Source of the DNA: Pseudomonadota bacterium
GTDB taxonomy: Bacteria > Pseudomonadota > Gammaproteobacteria > Burkholderiales > Ferrovaceae
Direction of reading: 5' to 3'
Assembly (NCBI GenBank): GCA_021828745.1
Contig: JAJZDE010000012.1
Coordinates: 1-26,010 of the forward strand
Length of the DNA: 26,010 nt
The notes under the pieces were generated by a model that was not told the origin of the DNA, did no database searches, and worked only from the letters and a program-made list of their open reading frames with translations. This document shows, piece after piece, positions 1 to 8,176 of this stretch (positions within the stretch are counted from its first letter, which is position 1; each line of letters opens with the position of its first letter). The translations under genes and the position numbers were made by a program.

Positions 1-2
1 TC

Positions 3-1232
3 CAACCCATGGCCAGTTCCAGTCCTTCGCCGGCGCGCCATCCCATTCGCTGTCTGGTTCTGACGCCAACGCGCGAGTTGGCGGCCCAGGTGCAGGAAAG
101 CGTCAAAACCTATGGGCGCTACCTGGCCTTACGCAGTACGGTGATCTATGGAGGGGTGGCCATGCCTCCCCAGGTCAAGGCATTGCAGGCGGGCGTGGAG
201 ATCGTGGTGGCGACTCCGGGACGTTTGCTGGATCATGTCCAGCAAAAAACCATCAATCTGTCTCAGGTGGAGATTCTGGTGCTGGATGAAGCGGACCGGA
301 TGCTGGATATGGGCTTCATCCCTGATATCCGACGGATCATTGCCCTGTTGCCGGCACGTCGGCAAAACTTGCTGTTTTCTGCGACGTTTTCTGAAGATAT
401 CAGGAAGTTGTCCAAGGGGATCCTGAATGACCCGGCAACCGTGGAAGTGGCGCGCTCCAATACCACGGCGGAGGGCATTACCCAACTCATCTATCCGGTG
501 GAAGCGGAGCGTAAACGGGCGCTGTTGACCCATTTGATTCGAACGCTGCCCATCCCTCAGGCCATCGTGTTCACGCGTACCAAGCATGGGGCCAATCGGT
601 TGTGCGCCCAACTGGAAAAAGAGCGGATTCCTGCGGCAGCCATTCATAGCGACAAAACCCAGTCCCATCGTACGCGCAGCCTGGAACAGTTCAAGGCGGG
701 AGAAGTCTCCATTCTTGTGGCCACGGACATTGCGGCGCGGGGATTGGACATAGATCAATTGCCCTTTGTCGTCAATTTTGAACTGCCTCATGTGCCGGAG
801 GATTATGTGCACCGCATTGGTCGGACCGGCCGGGCGGGCAGTCAAGGCTGTGCCATTTCCCTGGTCAGTCCGGAGGAAAGTCGTGAACGGCAGGCTATCG
901 AGACGTTGATCAAGCAGGCCATTCGCGAAGAAGTCCCCGTGAATTTTGAGGTTATCGAACAACCCGTGCAGCGCGCTGTGGAACGGCGCCCTCCCCGGGA
1001 AACCGATGGTCGTTCGCGGGCGGATCGTCGTCATGTCATGCACCAGCCGGAAGCGGCAACTATGCCGGAGAAAGTCATCGGTGAACCCAAGGTCCCCCGT
1101 CCGGTTCCAGAGTCTCCACGGTCCGTATATTCGCATCATCACTTCAGTCGTCCACCCCTGGGCCCGCCTGGCATCAAGAAGCATCGTGAAATTCCGGCTT
1201 TGTTGGGAGGTTTGCTGAAGAAATCGCCGTGA
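3..1232 (+). CDS. DEAD-box RNA helicase, RhlE-like, 5'-truncated by window edge
   Basis: ATP-dependent RNA helicase acting on structured RNA, as in ribosome assembly or mRNA decay. The reading frame is open to the window edge, so the ATG at 9 is probably internal: the Q motif and the Walker A motif that every DEAD-box protein needs are missing and should lie upstream. Counting from that Met, the visible motifs are Ia PTRELA (20-25), GG (48-49), TPGR (69-72), II DEAD (93-96), III SAT (124-126), IV around IVFTRT (186-191), V ATDIAARGLDI (238-248) and VI HRIGRTGR (268-275). A basic, proline- and arginine-rich tail of about 100 residues follows, as is common in RhlE-type proteins and likely used for RNA contact. 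The stop overlaps the next gene by four bases. Family assignment is very secure; RhlE rather than another DEAD-box subgroup is inference. Confidence 0.93.
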   Translation, partial: QPMASSSPSPARHPIRCLVLTPTRELAAQVQESVKTYGRYLALRSTVIYGGVAMPPQVKALQAGVEIVVATPGRLLDHVQQKTINLSQVEILVLDEADRMLDMGFIPDIRRIIALLPARRQNLLFSATFSEDIRKLSKGILNDPATVEVARSNTTAEGITQLIYPVEAERKRALLTHLIRTLPIPQAIVFTRTKHGANRLCAQLEKERIPAAAIHSDKTQSHRTRSLEQFKAGEVSILVATDIAARGLDIDQLPFVVNFELPHVPEDYVHRIGRTGRAGSQGCAISLVSPEESRERQAIETLIKQAIREEVPVNFEVIEQPVQRAVERRPPRETDGRSRADRRHVMHQPEAATMPEKVIGEPKVPRPVPESPRSVYSHHHFSRPPLGPPGIKKHREIPALLGGLLKKSP

Positions 1233-1534
1233 GTATGGAATTCTGTCGACGTGAATCAAAAACCGGGGCATGGGTATTGACCCTGCACATTCAACCGGGT
1301 GCCAGTCGGACCGAAGTGGTCGGAAAGCATGGGGACGCCCTCAAGATTCGTTTGGCTGCCCCGCCCGTGGACGGACGGGCCAACCAGGTTCTTCGTCGCT
1401 TTCTGGCAGAGCAGTTTCAACTTTCCCTGGATGCCGTGGAGTTGCGCAGCGGCTTGACCGGAAGGCATAAACGGGTGGCCCTGTATGGCTTGGGCATGGT
1501 TGATCCAATGAAAATATTATCTACTGATTCATAG
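1229..1534 (+). CDS. DUF167/YggU family protein
   Basis: Small protein of 101 residues of the YggU (DUF167) family, whose biochemical role is not established. The family signature is visible: a PGASR segment near residue 23, then AAPPVDGRAN near 44-53, then a segment ending ELRSGLTGRHKR. The GTG at 1229 overlaps the helicase stop as GTGA, suggesting translational coupling. An ATG two codons later (1235) is an equally possible start, since neither has a clear Shine-Dalgarno sequence. In other proteobacteria yggU often sits beside unrelated housekeeping genes, so the helicase neighbour says little about its job. Confidence 0.88.
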   Translation: MSMEFCRRESKTGAWVLTLHIQPGASRTEVVGKHGDALKIRLAAPPVDGRANQVLRRFLAEQFQLSLDAVELRSGLTGRHKRVALYGLGMVDPMKILSTDS

Positions 1535-1547
1535 TATTACGTTATGA
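1529..1547. promoter_or_regulatory. Inverted repeat upstream of glcDEF (possible operator)
   Basis: TCATA, nine spacer bases, TATGA. The repeat spans the yggU stop codon and lies about 60 bases before glcD. It could be a dimeric regulator site for the glycolate operon. Five-base arms in AT-rich DNA can arise by chance, and no convincing -35/-10 pair sits beside it. Low confidence. Confidence 0.2.
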
Positions 1548-1608
1548 GTTTCATGTCTTTTCGATATTCGGATACCCATCGATCCCTCCGGGAGAACTGA
1601 TTCATTCC

Positions 1609-3081
1609 ATGGACAAGTCAGAAATTCCCAGTGAGTTGGAGATCGGTCAGGCTCTGCGTCAATGGTTGCCGGAATCGGCCATCCTGACGACACCCGAGTC
1701 CAAACGTCCCTATGAAACCGATGGGTTATCGGCCTACCGACAGATGCCCCATGTGGTCGTGTTGCCAGCCACGGAAAAGGAAGTACAGGCCGTTCTGCGC
1801 TATTGTCACGCCCAACGTATTCCAGTGGTTGCACGAGGGGCGGGGACAGGGCTTTCGGGAGGGGCTTTGCCCCACGAACGTGGGGTTCTGCTTTCGTTGG
1901 CACGGCTCAGGAACATCGTGCAGGTCGACCCTCTGGCACGAACGGTACGGGTTCAGCCCGGCGTACGCAACTTGGCCATCACTCAAGCGGTAGACGCTCA
2001 TGGACTTTATTATGCGCCTGATCCTTCCTCCCAGATTGCCTGTAGTATCGGGGGGAATGTCGCCGAAAATTCGGGCGGGGTACATTGCCTGAAATACGGT
2101 TTGACGCTGCATAATATTCTGCGTCTCCGGGTTCTGACCCTGACGGGGGAGGTGGTGGAAATCGGTTCGGAAGCCCCCGATAGCGCGGGGTTCGACTTCA
2201 TGGCCCTGCTGACGGGGAGTGAGGGATTGCTGGCGATCGTTACGGAAGTGACTGTGAAAGTCATTCCCAAGCCAATGGTTTCAAAGGTGATCATGGCATC
2301 GTTCGACACGGTGGAGCAGGCCGGCGATGCCGTGGCACGCATGATTGCGGCGGGGATCATTCCGGCCGGACTGGAAATGATGGATTCATTGGCCACTCGT
2401 GCGGCAGAGGATTTCGTTCATGCGGGCTATCCGGTGGAAGCGGCCGCCGTGCTGCTTTGCGAATCCGATGGGATGCCGGAAGTGGTCGAGGACGAACTGG
2501 CGCGCATGAAAACCATTCTCGAGGAAAATGGGGCCACGGAACTCAGAGTTGCCCGGGACGAAGCAGAACGATTGCGCTTCTGGGCAGGGCGCAAGGCCGC
2601 GTTTCCGGCAGTGGGGCGTTTGGCTCCGGATTACTACTGTATCGACGGGACCATTCCGCGTCGTCGCCTGGGGGAAGTATTGCGCCTGATCGCCGATTGG
2701 TCCCTGAAATATGGGCTTGAAGTGGCGAATGTGTTTCATGCAGGGGACGGCAACCTGCATCCTCTCATCCTGTATGATGCAGGGGTTCCCGGCCAGTTTC
2801 ATAAAACGGAAGAGTTGGCGGGACGGATTCTGGAACTCTGCGTGGAAGTCGGAGGAACCATCACGGGAGAGCATGGCGTGGGCGTGGAAAAAATCAATCA
2901 GATGTGTGTTCAGTTTGGAGAGGATGAAATAGCGGTGTTTCATGGGATCAAGGCGGCTTTCGATCCTGAGGGATTATTGAATCCCGGTAAAGCGATTCCG
3001 ACCTTGCAGCGGTGTGCCGAAGGGGGGCGGATGCATGTCCACCACAACCAGTTGCCCCATCCTGAACTCCCCCGGTTTTGA
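1609..3081 (+). CDS. glcD: Glycolate dehydrogenase FAD-linked subunit GlcD
   Basis: Flavin-binding catalytic subunit of the membrane-associated glycolate dehydrogenase, which oxidises glycolate to glyoxylate and passes electrons towards quinone through GlcE and GlcF. The 490-residue length fits GlcD. The N-terminal FAD-binding half of the VAO/PCMH type shows the flavin loop ARGAGTGLSGG (75-85) and a GGNVAENSGG stretch; the C-terminal half shows HAGDGNLHP (377-385) and TGEHGVG (419-425), both typical of GlcD and D-lactate dehydrogenases. GGGAGAA at 1590-1596, 12 bases before the ATG, supports the start. A D-lactate dehydrogenase role would be the alternative from this subunit alone, but adjacent glcE and glcF make glycolate dehydrogenase the better call. 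Confidence 0.95.
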   Translation: MDKSEIPSELEIGQALRQWLPESAILTTPESKRPYETDGLSAYRQMPHVVVLPATEKEVQAVLRYCHAQRIPVVARGAGTGLSGGALPHERGVLLSLARLRNIVQVDPLARTVRVQPGVRNLAITQAVDAHGLYYAPDPSSQIACSIGGNVAENSGGVHCLKYGLTLHNILRLRVLTLTGEVVEIGSEAPDSAGFDFMALLTGSEGLLAIVTEVTVKVIPKPMVSKVIMASFDTVEQAGDAVARMIAAGIIPAGLEMMDSLATRAAEDFVHAGYPVEAAAVLLCESDGMPEVVEDELARMKTILEENGATELRVARDEAERLRFWAGRKAAFPAVGRLAPDYYCIDGTIPRRRLGEVLRLIADWSLKYGLEVANVFHAGDGNLHPLILYDAGVPGQFHKTEELAGRILELCVEVGGTITGEHGVGVEKINQMCVQFGEDEIAVFHGIKAAFDPEGLLNPGKAIPTLQRCAEGGRMHVHHNQLPHPELPRF

Positions 3082-3083
3082 TC

Positions 3084-4145
3084 ATGCACGGCGAGTTGGA
3101 ACCCCTTTGTATCCAGGTTCGGCAGGCCTATGAAGCCAAACGGCCCCTGCGCATCCGCGGGGGCGGTAGCAAATCCTTCCTGGTATGCTCCGCTGCTCCT
3201 GAGGTGCTGGATCTGCGTCTGTATACTGGGATCGTGGAGTATGAACCGAGTGAACTGGTCGTCACGGTACGAGCCGGAACGCTCCTGATTACGCTGGAAC
3301 GCCTGCTCGAGGAAAACGGCCAGATGCTGGCCTTCGAGCCTCCTCATCTCGGACTGCAGGCCACGGTGGGCGGGATGGTGGCTGCCGGATTGTCGGGCCC
3401 ACGCCGCATGGCCCAGGGTGCCGTCAGGGATTTTGTGCTGGGCGTTCGCATGATCGATGGTCAGGGGCGAGATTTGTCCTTTGGGGGACGCGTCATCAAG
3501 AATGTGGCGGGTTTTGATGTTTCTCGTCTGATGGTGGGGGCCTGGGGTGCCTTGGGCGTATTGACAGAGGTGACCTTGAAGGTCATTCCCCGCGCTCCCT
3601 CTCAACTGACTTTGGAGTGGAGTCTCTCGGAGGCCCAGGCCTTGCAACGGATGAATGAATGGGCGGGGCAGCCCTGGCCGATCACGGCATCCAGTTACTT
3701 TCAGGGGCGCCTGCGCGTGCGTCTGGAAGGTCCACGCAAGGCTCTGGAATCCGCCGCAGTCCATTTGGGGGGGAAAGAAGTCCTGGAAGGGAAAGGGTGG
3801 TGGATGGGCTTGCGCGAACAACAACTGGATTTTTTCATGACCCCCAAGCCGATCTGGCGGATGGCCGTGCGACCGACCACAGGTCCGCTGGGTCTGTCGG
3901 GTCAAACGTTGGTGGAATGGGGAGGGGGACTGCGCTGGGTCGCCTGCGATCATGGTCACGCCCAGGTTCATGCCATGGCGCGGGAGGCCGGCGGACATGC
4001 CCAACAATGGCACGGCGGTGATCCGGCTCGTCCTTTCCCCGAGCCTCCCGCAGGCGCACTTCTTGCCCTTCACCGCAACCTCAAGAAAGTTTTCGATCCG
4101 GCGGGAATCCTGAATCCCGGGTTACCCGGTTTTCTGGAAGGATAA
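3084..4145 (+). CDS. glcE: Glycolate dehydrogenase subunit GlcE
   Basis: Second FAD-binding-type subunit of glycolate dehydrogenase, about 353 residues as usual for GlcE. The N-terminal FAD-binding segment includes IRGGGSKSF near residues 21-29, the middle region holds VGGMVAAGLSGPRR, and VIKNVAGFDVSRLM is a GlcE hallmark. The C-terminus FDPAGILNPG matches the flavin oxidase end. The ATG at 3084 lies two bases beyond the glcD stop. An in-frame TTG at 3078 overlaps that stop (TTGA) and could be the true coupled start; it would add two residues. Neither has a strong ribosome-binding site, which suggests coupling to glcD translation. Confidence 0.93.
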   Translation: MHGELEPLCIQVRQAYEAKRPLRIRGGGSKSFLVCSAAPEVLDLRLYTGIVEYEPSELVVTVRAGTLLITLERLLEENGQMLAFEPPHLGLQATVGGMVAAGLSGPRRMAQGAVRDFVLGVRMIDGQGRDLSFGGRVIKNVAGFDVSRLMVGAWGALGVLTEVTLKVIPRAPSQLTLEWSLSEAQALQRMNEWAGQPWPITASSYFQGRLRVRLEGPRKALESAAVHLGGKEVLEGKGWWMGLREQQLDFFMTPKPIWRMAVRPTTGPLGLSGQTLVEWGGGLRWVACDHGHAQVHAMAREAGGHAQQWHGGDPARPFPEPPAGALLALHRNLKKVFDPAGILNPGLPGFLEG

Positions 4146-4149
4146 GGCC

Positions 4150-5421
4150 ATGGAAACGCATCTCGACGAAAAAACCCGTGCCTTACCTGCGGCAACTTCC
4201 ATTGAAGGTATCCTTCGTTCCTGCGTGCATTGCGGATTTTGCCTGGCCACCTGTCCGACCTATCAGTTACTGGGGGATGAACGAGATAGTCCGCGGGGTC
4301 GGATCTACCTGATCAAGGCCCTCATGGAAGGCAAGGCTGACGGAAAGGAAACGCGCCTTCATCTCGACCGCTGCCTGACCTGTCGTTCCTGCGAGACCAC
4401 CTGCCCGTCCGGAGTGGAATACGCCCATTTGCTGGAAGAAGGACGCCAGTGGGTGGAAAAATCCGTACCTCGTCCATTGGGACAACGGGTGGTCCGTACC
4501 TTGCTCAAGACCGTACTGCCCAAACCGGTACTGTTTCAAACCGTGCTGAATATGGGCCGCATGGCGCGTCCTCTACTTCCCGAGCGCTGGCGTTCCGCCA
4601 TTCCCGAGCGTCAGGAAGCTGGTTGGATTCCCCCCGTCCGCCATGCCAGGCACGTGATATTTTTGGCGGGTTGTGTTCAACCGGCTTTGACCCCGGCGAC
4701 TCAGGGCGCGGCACAACGCCTGCTGGATCGATTAGGTATTTCGGGCATGGTGGCGCCCAATGCGGGGTGCTGTGGGGCCCTGGCTCACCACCTGGGAGAT
4801 GAAGAAAAAGCGCTGGAGGCCATGCGTCGTAATATCGATGCCTGGTGGCCTCTCGTGGAACAAGGGGCTGAAGCCATCGTCAGCACGGCTTCGGGCTGTG
4901 GGGTCGAATTGCGCGAATATGGGCATGCCCTGCGCCATGATCCTGCGTATCGGGAACGGGCCGACCGGGTGGCCGAGTTGACTCAGGATATCTCTGAAGT
5001 ACTGACCAGGGAAATCGGCGTGACCCCGGATGAACAACGATTGACCTTGAAAAGCCTCGGCATCGATCCTGACCAGTCCAAAGGGCGCATTGCTTTTCAT
5101 GCACCCTGTTCGCTCCAGCATGGATTGAGCCTGCGTGGGGGCGTGGAACAGTTGTTGCGATCAGCGGGGGCAGAACTTACCTCTGTGGAGGATGCGCATC
5201 TTTGTTGTGGTTCGGCCGGAACCTATTCCATACTCCAACCCGAATTATCCGAGCAACTCAAGAAGAACAAACTGGCGGCCCTCAAAGTCGGCAAACCGGA
5301 GGTCATCCTGAGCGCCAATATTGGTTGTCAGATTCATCTGGCCAAGGATGAGACGACTCCCGTCCGGCATTGGGTGGAATGGCTGGATGACCTGATTCCC
5401 CGGCGTGAAGGCGGGGCTTGA
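4150..5421 (+). CDS. glcF: Glycolate dehydrogenase iron-sulfur subunit GlcF
   Basis: Electron-transfer subunit with two [4Fe-4S] ferredoxin-type clusters, which carries electrons from the GlcD flavin to the quinone pool at the inner membrane. Cluster ligands are visible as C25-x2-C28-x2-C31-x3-C35-P and C75-x2-C78-x2-C81-x3-C85-P. Two cysteine-rich CCG domains follow, marked by NAGCCGAL and HLCCGSAGTY, as in heterodisulfide reductase B-like subunits. The 423-residue length is slightly above the E. coli protein. The ATG at 4150 follows glcE by four bases, with an AAGGATAAGG purine run just upstream. It completes a glcDEF operon; no glcC-type regulator is adjacent. Confidence 0.95.
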   Translation: METHLDEKTRALPAATSIEGILRSCVHCGFCLATCPTYQLLGDERDSPRGRIYLIKALMEGKADGKETRLHLDRCLTCRSCETTCPSGVEYAHLLEEGRQWVEKSVPRPLGQRVVRTLLKTVLPKPVLFQTVLNMGRMARPLLPERWRSAIPERQEAGWIPPVRHARHVIFLAGCVQPALTPATQGAAQRLLDRLGISGMVAPNAGCCGALAHHLGDEEKALEAMRRNIDAWWPLVEQGAEAIVSTASGCGVELREYGHALRHDPAYRERADRVAELTQDISEVLTREIGVTPDEQRLTLKSLGIDPDQSKGRIAFHAPCSLQHGLSLRGGVEQLLRSAGAELTSVEDAHLCCGSAGTYSILQPELSEQLKKNKLAALKVGKPEVILSANIGCQIHLAKDETTPVRHWVEWLDDLIPRREGGA

Positions 5422-5493
5422 TTCCGGCTTTTATTGCCCCCATCTTCTGCCCATGGGATCGGTGCAACAGATTCCGTTTCAAGGAGATGACTC

Positions 5494-6192
5494 ATGTTGG
5501 CATTGCGTCGTTCCAAAGACAGAGGGTATGCCCACCAAGGTTGGCTGGAATCCTGGCATTCGTTTTCCTTCGCGGATTACCATGACCCAGCGCACATGCA
5601 CTACAGCGTTCTGCGGGTCCTGAATGATGACCGGATTGCACCGAACAGTGGTTTCGGTACGCACCCTCATCAGGATATGGAGATCATTACCTACCTTCTC
5701 GAGGGCAGTCTGGAACACCGGGACAGCATGGGGAACGGATCGGTGATCAAGGCCGGAGAGGTGCAGAGAATGACCGCAGGCAGCGGTATCACCCACAGCG
5801 AATTCAACCCGTCGGACTCCGCTCCTGTTCATCTGTTGCAGATATGGATCTTGCCTGACCGGCGCGGACGCACCCCTGAATATGAACAGAAAATTTTTTC
5901 GCCTGAAGAACGACACGGGCGGTTCTGTCTCATTGCTTCCCCGGACGGGCGCGATGGGTCCCTGACGGTCCATCAGGATGTCCGGATGTACGCCTCGATA
6001 TTGGGGGCGGATGATACTCTGGTGTACGATTTTGCTCCAGGGCGCAGGGGCTACTTGCAGGTGGCCACTGGCGAGTTGATCGTGGATGGGCACCCTTTGC
6101 GGGAAGGCGATGGATTACGCATTGCCCGGCAGAATCAGATTGCCATGGGAACTCCGGGACAAACGGAATTCCTTTTATTCGATTTGCCCTGA
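5494..6192 (+). CDS. Pirin-family cupin protein (YhhW-like quercetinase)
   Basis: Bicupin metalloprotein of 232 residues, close in length to E. coli YhhW, which has quercetin 2,3-dioxygenase activity in vitro; the physiological substrate is unknown. The four metal ligands known in YhhW are present at matching positions: H57 and H59 in THPHQDME, and H101 and E103 in THSEF. The N-terminal pirin pattern WHSFSFADYHDP (21-32) is clear. A strong AAGGAGA at 5481-5487 supports the ATG at 5494. It sits 72 bases after glcF and three bases before sfsA, so it is probably co-transcribed with sfsA. Role here unknown. Confidence 0.92.
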   Translation: MLALRRSKDRGYAHQGWLESWHSFSFADYHDPAHMHYSVLRVLNDDRIAPNSGFGTHPHQDMEIITYLLEGSLEHRDSMGNGSVIKAGEVQRMTAGSGITHSEFNPSDSAPVHLLQIWILPDRRGRTPEYEQKIFSPEERHGRFCLIASPDGRDGSLTVHQDVRMYASILGADDTLVYDFAPGRRGYLQVATGELIVDGHPLREGDGLRIARQNQIAMGTPGQTEFLLFDLP

Positions 6193-6195
6193 TTC

Positions 6196-6906
6196 GTGGA
6201 TTACGCCGAATCCCTGAGAGAGGGGCGCCTGTTGCGGCGCTACCAGCGTTTTCTGGCGGATATCGAACTCGGTGCCGGAGAAATCATTACCGCCCATGTA
6301 CCCAATACCGGCAGTTTGCTGGGGTGTCTGGAAGTGGGGCAGGGCGCTCGCCTGAGTCGCTCGAGCGATACCACCCGTCGTTGTCCTTATACCCTCGAAC
6401 AGATTCAGGTCGGCACGGTTTGGGTCGGGGTGAATACGCACCGGGCCAATGCATTGGTGGGGGAGGCATTGAAACAGGGAGCGATCAGGGAAGTATCCGG
6501 CTATGCTCGCCATCGTCCGGAGGTACCCTATGGGCAACAGCGCAGTCGGATCGATTGGTTACTTGAGGATCAGGGAAAATCGATCTGTTATCTCGAAGTC
6601 AAAAGTGTGACTACCAGTCTTGAACCGGGCATCGGATTATTTCCTGATGCGGTCAGTCAACGGGCTTTGAAACATTTGGAGGAATTGCGAGACTGTGTGG
6701 TGCACGAGGGCGCGCGCGCGGTGCTGCTGTTCTGTGTCCAACGCTCGGATATTCGCGTGGTGCGCCCTGCGGATGCGATCGATCCGGCCTATGGTCGGTT
6801 ACTGCGCGCGGTGATGCGTGACGGCGTGGAAGTGTTGGCTTACGGGGTTGAACCTACCCGGACCGGCATCCTTTGGGGGCCGAGGATAGACGTTCATTGC
6901 CCCTGA
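6196..6906 (+). CDS. sfsA: SfsA family protein (sugar fermentation stimulation protein homolog)
   Basis: SfsA family, 236 residues, usual length. E. coli SfsA was named for stimulating maltose metabolism when overproduced and was reported to bind DNA; its fold resembles PD-(D/E)xK nucleases. Here the corresponding residues appear as RID (118-120) and E134-V-K136. Other family marks are HVPNTGSL (near 34-41), GVNTHRANALV and PDAVSQRALKHL. The GTG start lies three bases after the pirin stop, so translation is probably coupled. The family call is strong; biological role is uncertain in all bacteria. Confidence 0.94.
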   Translation: MDYAESLREGRLLRRYQRFLADIELGAGEIITAHVPNTGSLLGCLEVGQGARLSRSSDTTRRCPYTLEQIQVGTVWVGVNTHRANALVGEALKQGAIREVSGYARHRPEVPYGQQRSRIDWLLEDQGKSICYLEVKSVTTSLEPGIGLFPDAVSQRALKHLEELRDCVVHEGARAVLLFCVQRSDIRVVRPADAIDPAYGRLLRAVMRDGVEVLAYGVEPTRTGILWGPRIDVHCP

Positions 6907-6957
6907 TTTTACGAGGGGATGATCCTTATTATTGAGTGCTTGGCGGTATCCTCATCC

Positions 6958-7842
6958 ATGAAACTGAACTTCCATCATTTGAGAGCGTTTGCAGAAGTTG
7001 CCCGCACCGGCAGTTTCACGGGGGCAGCAGAGTACCTGCACCTCACTCAGCCCGCCATTTCCAAGGCGGTCAGCAGCCTCGAGGAAGTTCTGGGCGTTGC
7101 ACTGCTGGAACGAACTTCGCGACAGGTCAAACTGACCCAGGCGGGCGTGTCCTTGTTCTCTCATGCCCGTTCCATCTTTGCACTGGAGCAGGCGGCATTG
7201 CAGGATATTGAGGAGCGGCGCGGATTACGCAAGGGCTGTTTGCATATCGGCGCCAGCACGACCATTGCCGCCTATTGGCTGGGACGGGATCTGGCCATTT
7301 TTCTGGAGCGCCATCCGCAAATGGATATTCGGGTGAGTAGCGGGAATACGGAAGCCATGGTACATCAGGTACTGGAAGGCTGGGTAGAACTGGCGTTGGT
7401 GGAGGGGCCGGTGGATGAGGAACGCTTGAATTGTGAATTGTGGCATAACGAACCTCTGCTTCTGGTGACGAAGCCGGGAGTGGAACGGGAACATCTCGAG
7501 CATTGCCGTTGGATTCTGCGTGAAGAAGGATCCGGTACGGCACGGGTGGTAGCGGAAACTCTGGCGCATCTGGGGATCGTTCCTGCCCGACAGATCATCG
7601 TGCAAAGCAACCAGGCGGCCGTTCAGATGGTCGTTGCGGGAGTCGGTGTTGCTATCGTCCCTGCAATCATGGCGGCCCATCATCTCGAGCAGGGAGAGTT
7701 GACCTGCATCCCCTGGTTGCAAGGAGACCTGCAACGTCCTCTCAGCAAGATCTCCCTGAAAGGACGACCGGTCAGTCCGGCGCGTGCAGCCTTCGAATCC
7801 TTTCTCGGCGAAACTCAGGGTCAAACGAATCGATCCTCCTGA
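6958..7842 (+). CDS. LysR-family transcriptional regulator (YeiE/CysL-like)
   Basis: LysR-type activator of 294 residues. The N-terminal winged helix-turn-helix (about residues 3-62) contains GSFTGAAEYLHLTQPAIS and LLERTSRQVKLT. The effector domain starts with LHIGASTTIAAYWL and contains SSGNTEAMVHQVLEG and ALVEGP, a pattern typical of the YeiE/CysL/CbbR-like branch. CysL activates sulfite reductase genes in Bacillus, and YeiE has been linked to sulfite handling. I chose the ATG at 6958 because it puts the conserved HTH at the usual distance from the N-terminus; an upstream in-frame ATG at 6919 has a GAGGGG run too close to it. The neighbours tusA and a siroheme-pathway fusion point to sulfur control, by inference. 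Confidence 0.9.
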   Translation: MKLNFHHLRAFAEVARTGSFTGAAEYLHLTQPAISKAVSSLEEVLGVALLERTSRQVKLTQAGVSLFSHARSIFALEQAALQDIEERRGLRKGCLHIGASTTIAAYWLGRDLAIFLERHPQMDIRVSSGNTEAMVHQVLEGWVELALVEGPVDEERLNCELWHNEPLLLVTKPGVEREHLEHCRWILREEGSGTARVVAETLAHLGIVPARQIIVQSNQAAVQMVVAGVGVAIVPAIMAAHHLEQGELTCIPWLQGDLQRPLSKISLKGRPVSPARAAFESFLGETQGQTNRSS

Positions 7843-7894
7843 GGTAACCGGGTAGCGTATCATTCGATGCGGGTCAAAAAATGGAGAAATCGCC

Positions 7895-8122
7895 ATGCAA
7901 GCGGATAAAGAACTGGATGTCAGGGGAATGAGTTGTCCCCTGCCTATCTTGAAAACAAAAAAATCCTTGGCGGATATGGGGTCCGGCCAGGTACTCAGGA
8001 TCATTTCCACCGATGGCGGTTCGGTGGGGGACATGCGGGCTTTTTCGAAACAGACCGGTCACGAGTTGATATCCGTCGCACAAGAGGGGGGAGAGTACAC
8101 ATTTTTCCTCAGAAAGAAGTGA
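7895..8122 (+). CDS. TusA/SirA-like sulfur carrier protein
   Basis: Small (75 residue) sulfur-relay protein of the TusA family. The persulfide-carrying cysteine lies in the diagnostic MSCPLPILKTKK (Cys in CPxP) near the N-terminus, preceded by LDVRG, and the C-terminal strand region resembles TusA. Members deliver sulfur for tRNA thiolation or carry sulfane sulfur in sulfur oxidisers. Which applies here cannot be told from sequence: no tusBCDE or dsrE genes are visible nearby. GGAG at 7883-7886 supports the ATG. It lies between a LysR regulator and a siroheme-pathway fusion on the same strand. Confidence 0.92.
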   Translation: MQADKELDVRGMSCPLPILKTKKSLADMGSGQVLRIISTDGGSVGDMRAFSKQTGHELISVAQEGGEYTFFLRKK

Positions 8123-8176
8123 GGCTGGGGCTCCTCGAAGAACACGCGTGGGCTTGAATTTTTGGTACCATGAGCC

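Noticed and set aside
9..1232. Helicase starting at the ATG at base 9
   Set aside because: The Walker A and Q motifs would be missing and the frame stays open to the window edge, so the gene most likely starts upstream of the window.
129..1271. Minus-strand open frame of 380 codons opposite the helicase
   Set aside because: All helicase motifs are on the plus strand. The reverse translation looks like a codon-bias shadow.
2940..4073. Long minus-strand open frame (377 codons) opposite glcE
   Set aside because: It is the antisense shadow of a clear GlcE gene; the translation is rich in Pro, His and Arg, has no recognisable domain, and lacks a ribosome-binding site.
6900..6918. CCCCT/AGGGG hairpin after sfsA as a terminator
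   Set aside because: The stem is only five pairs with a nine-base loop and no T run follows. It may simply be chance.
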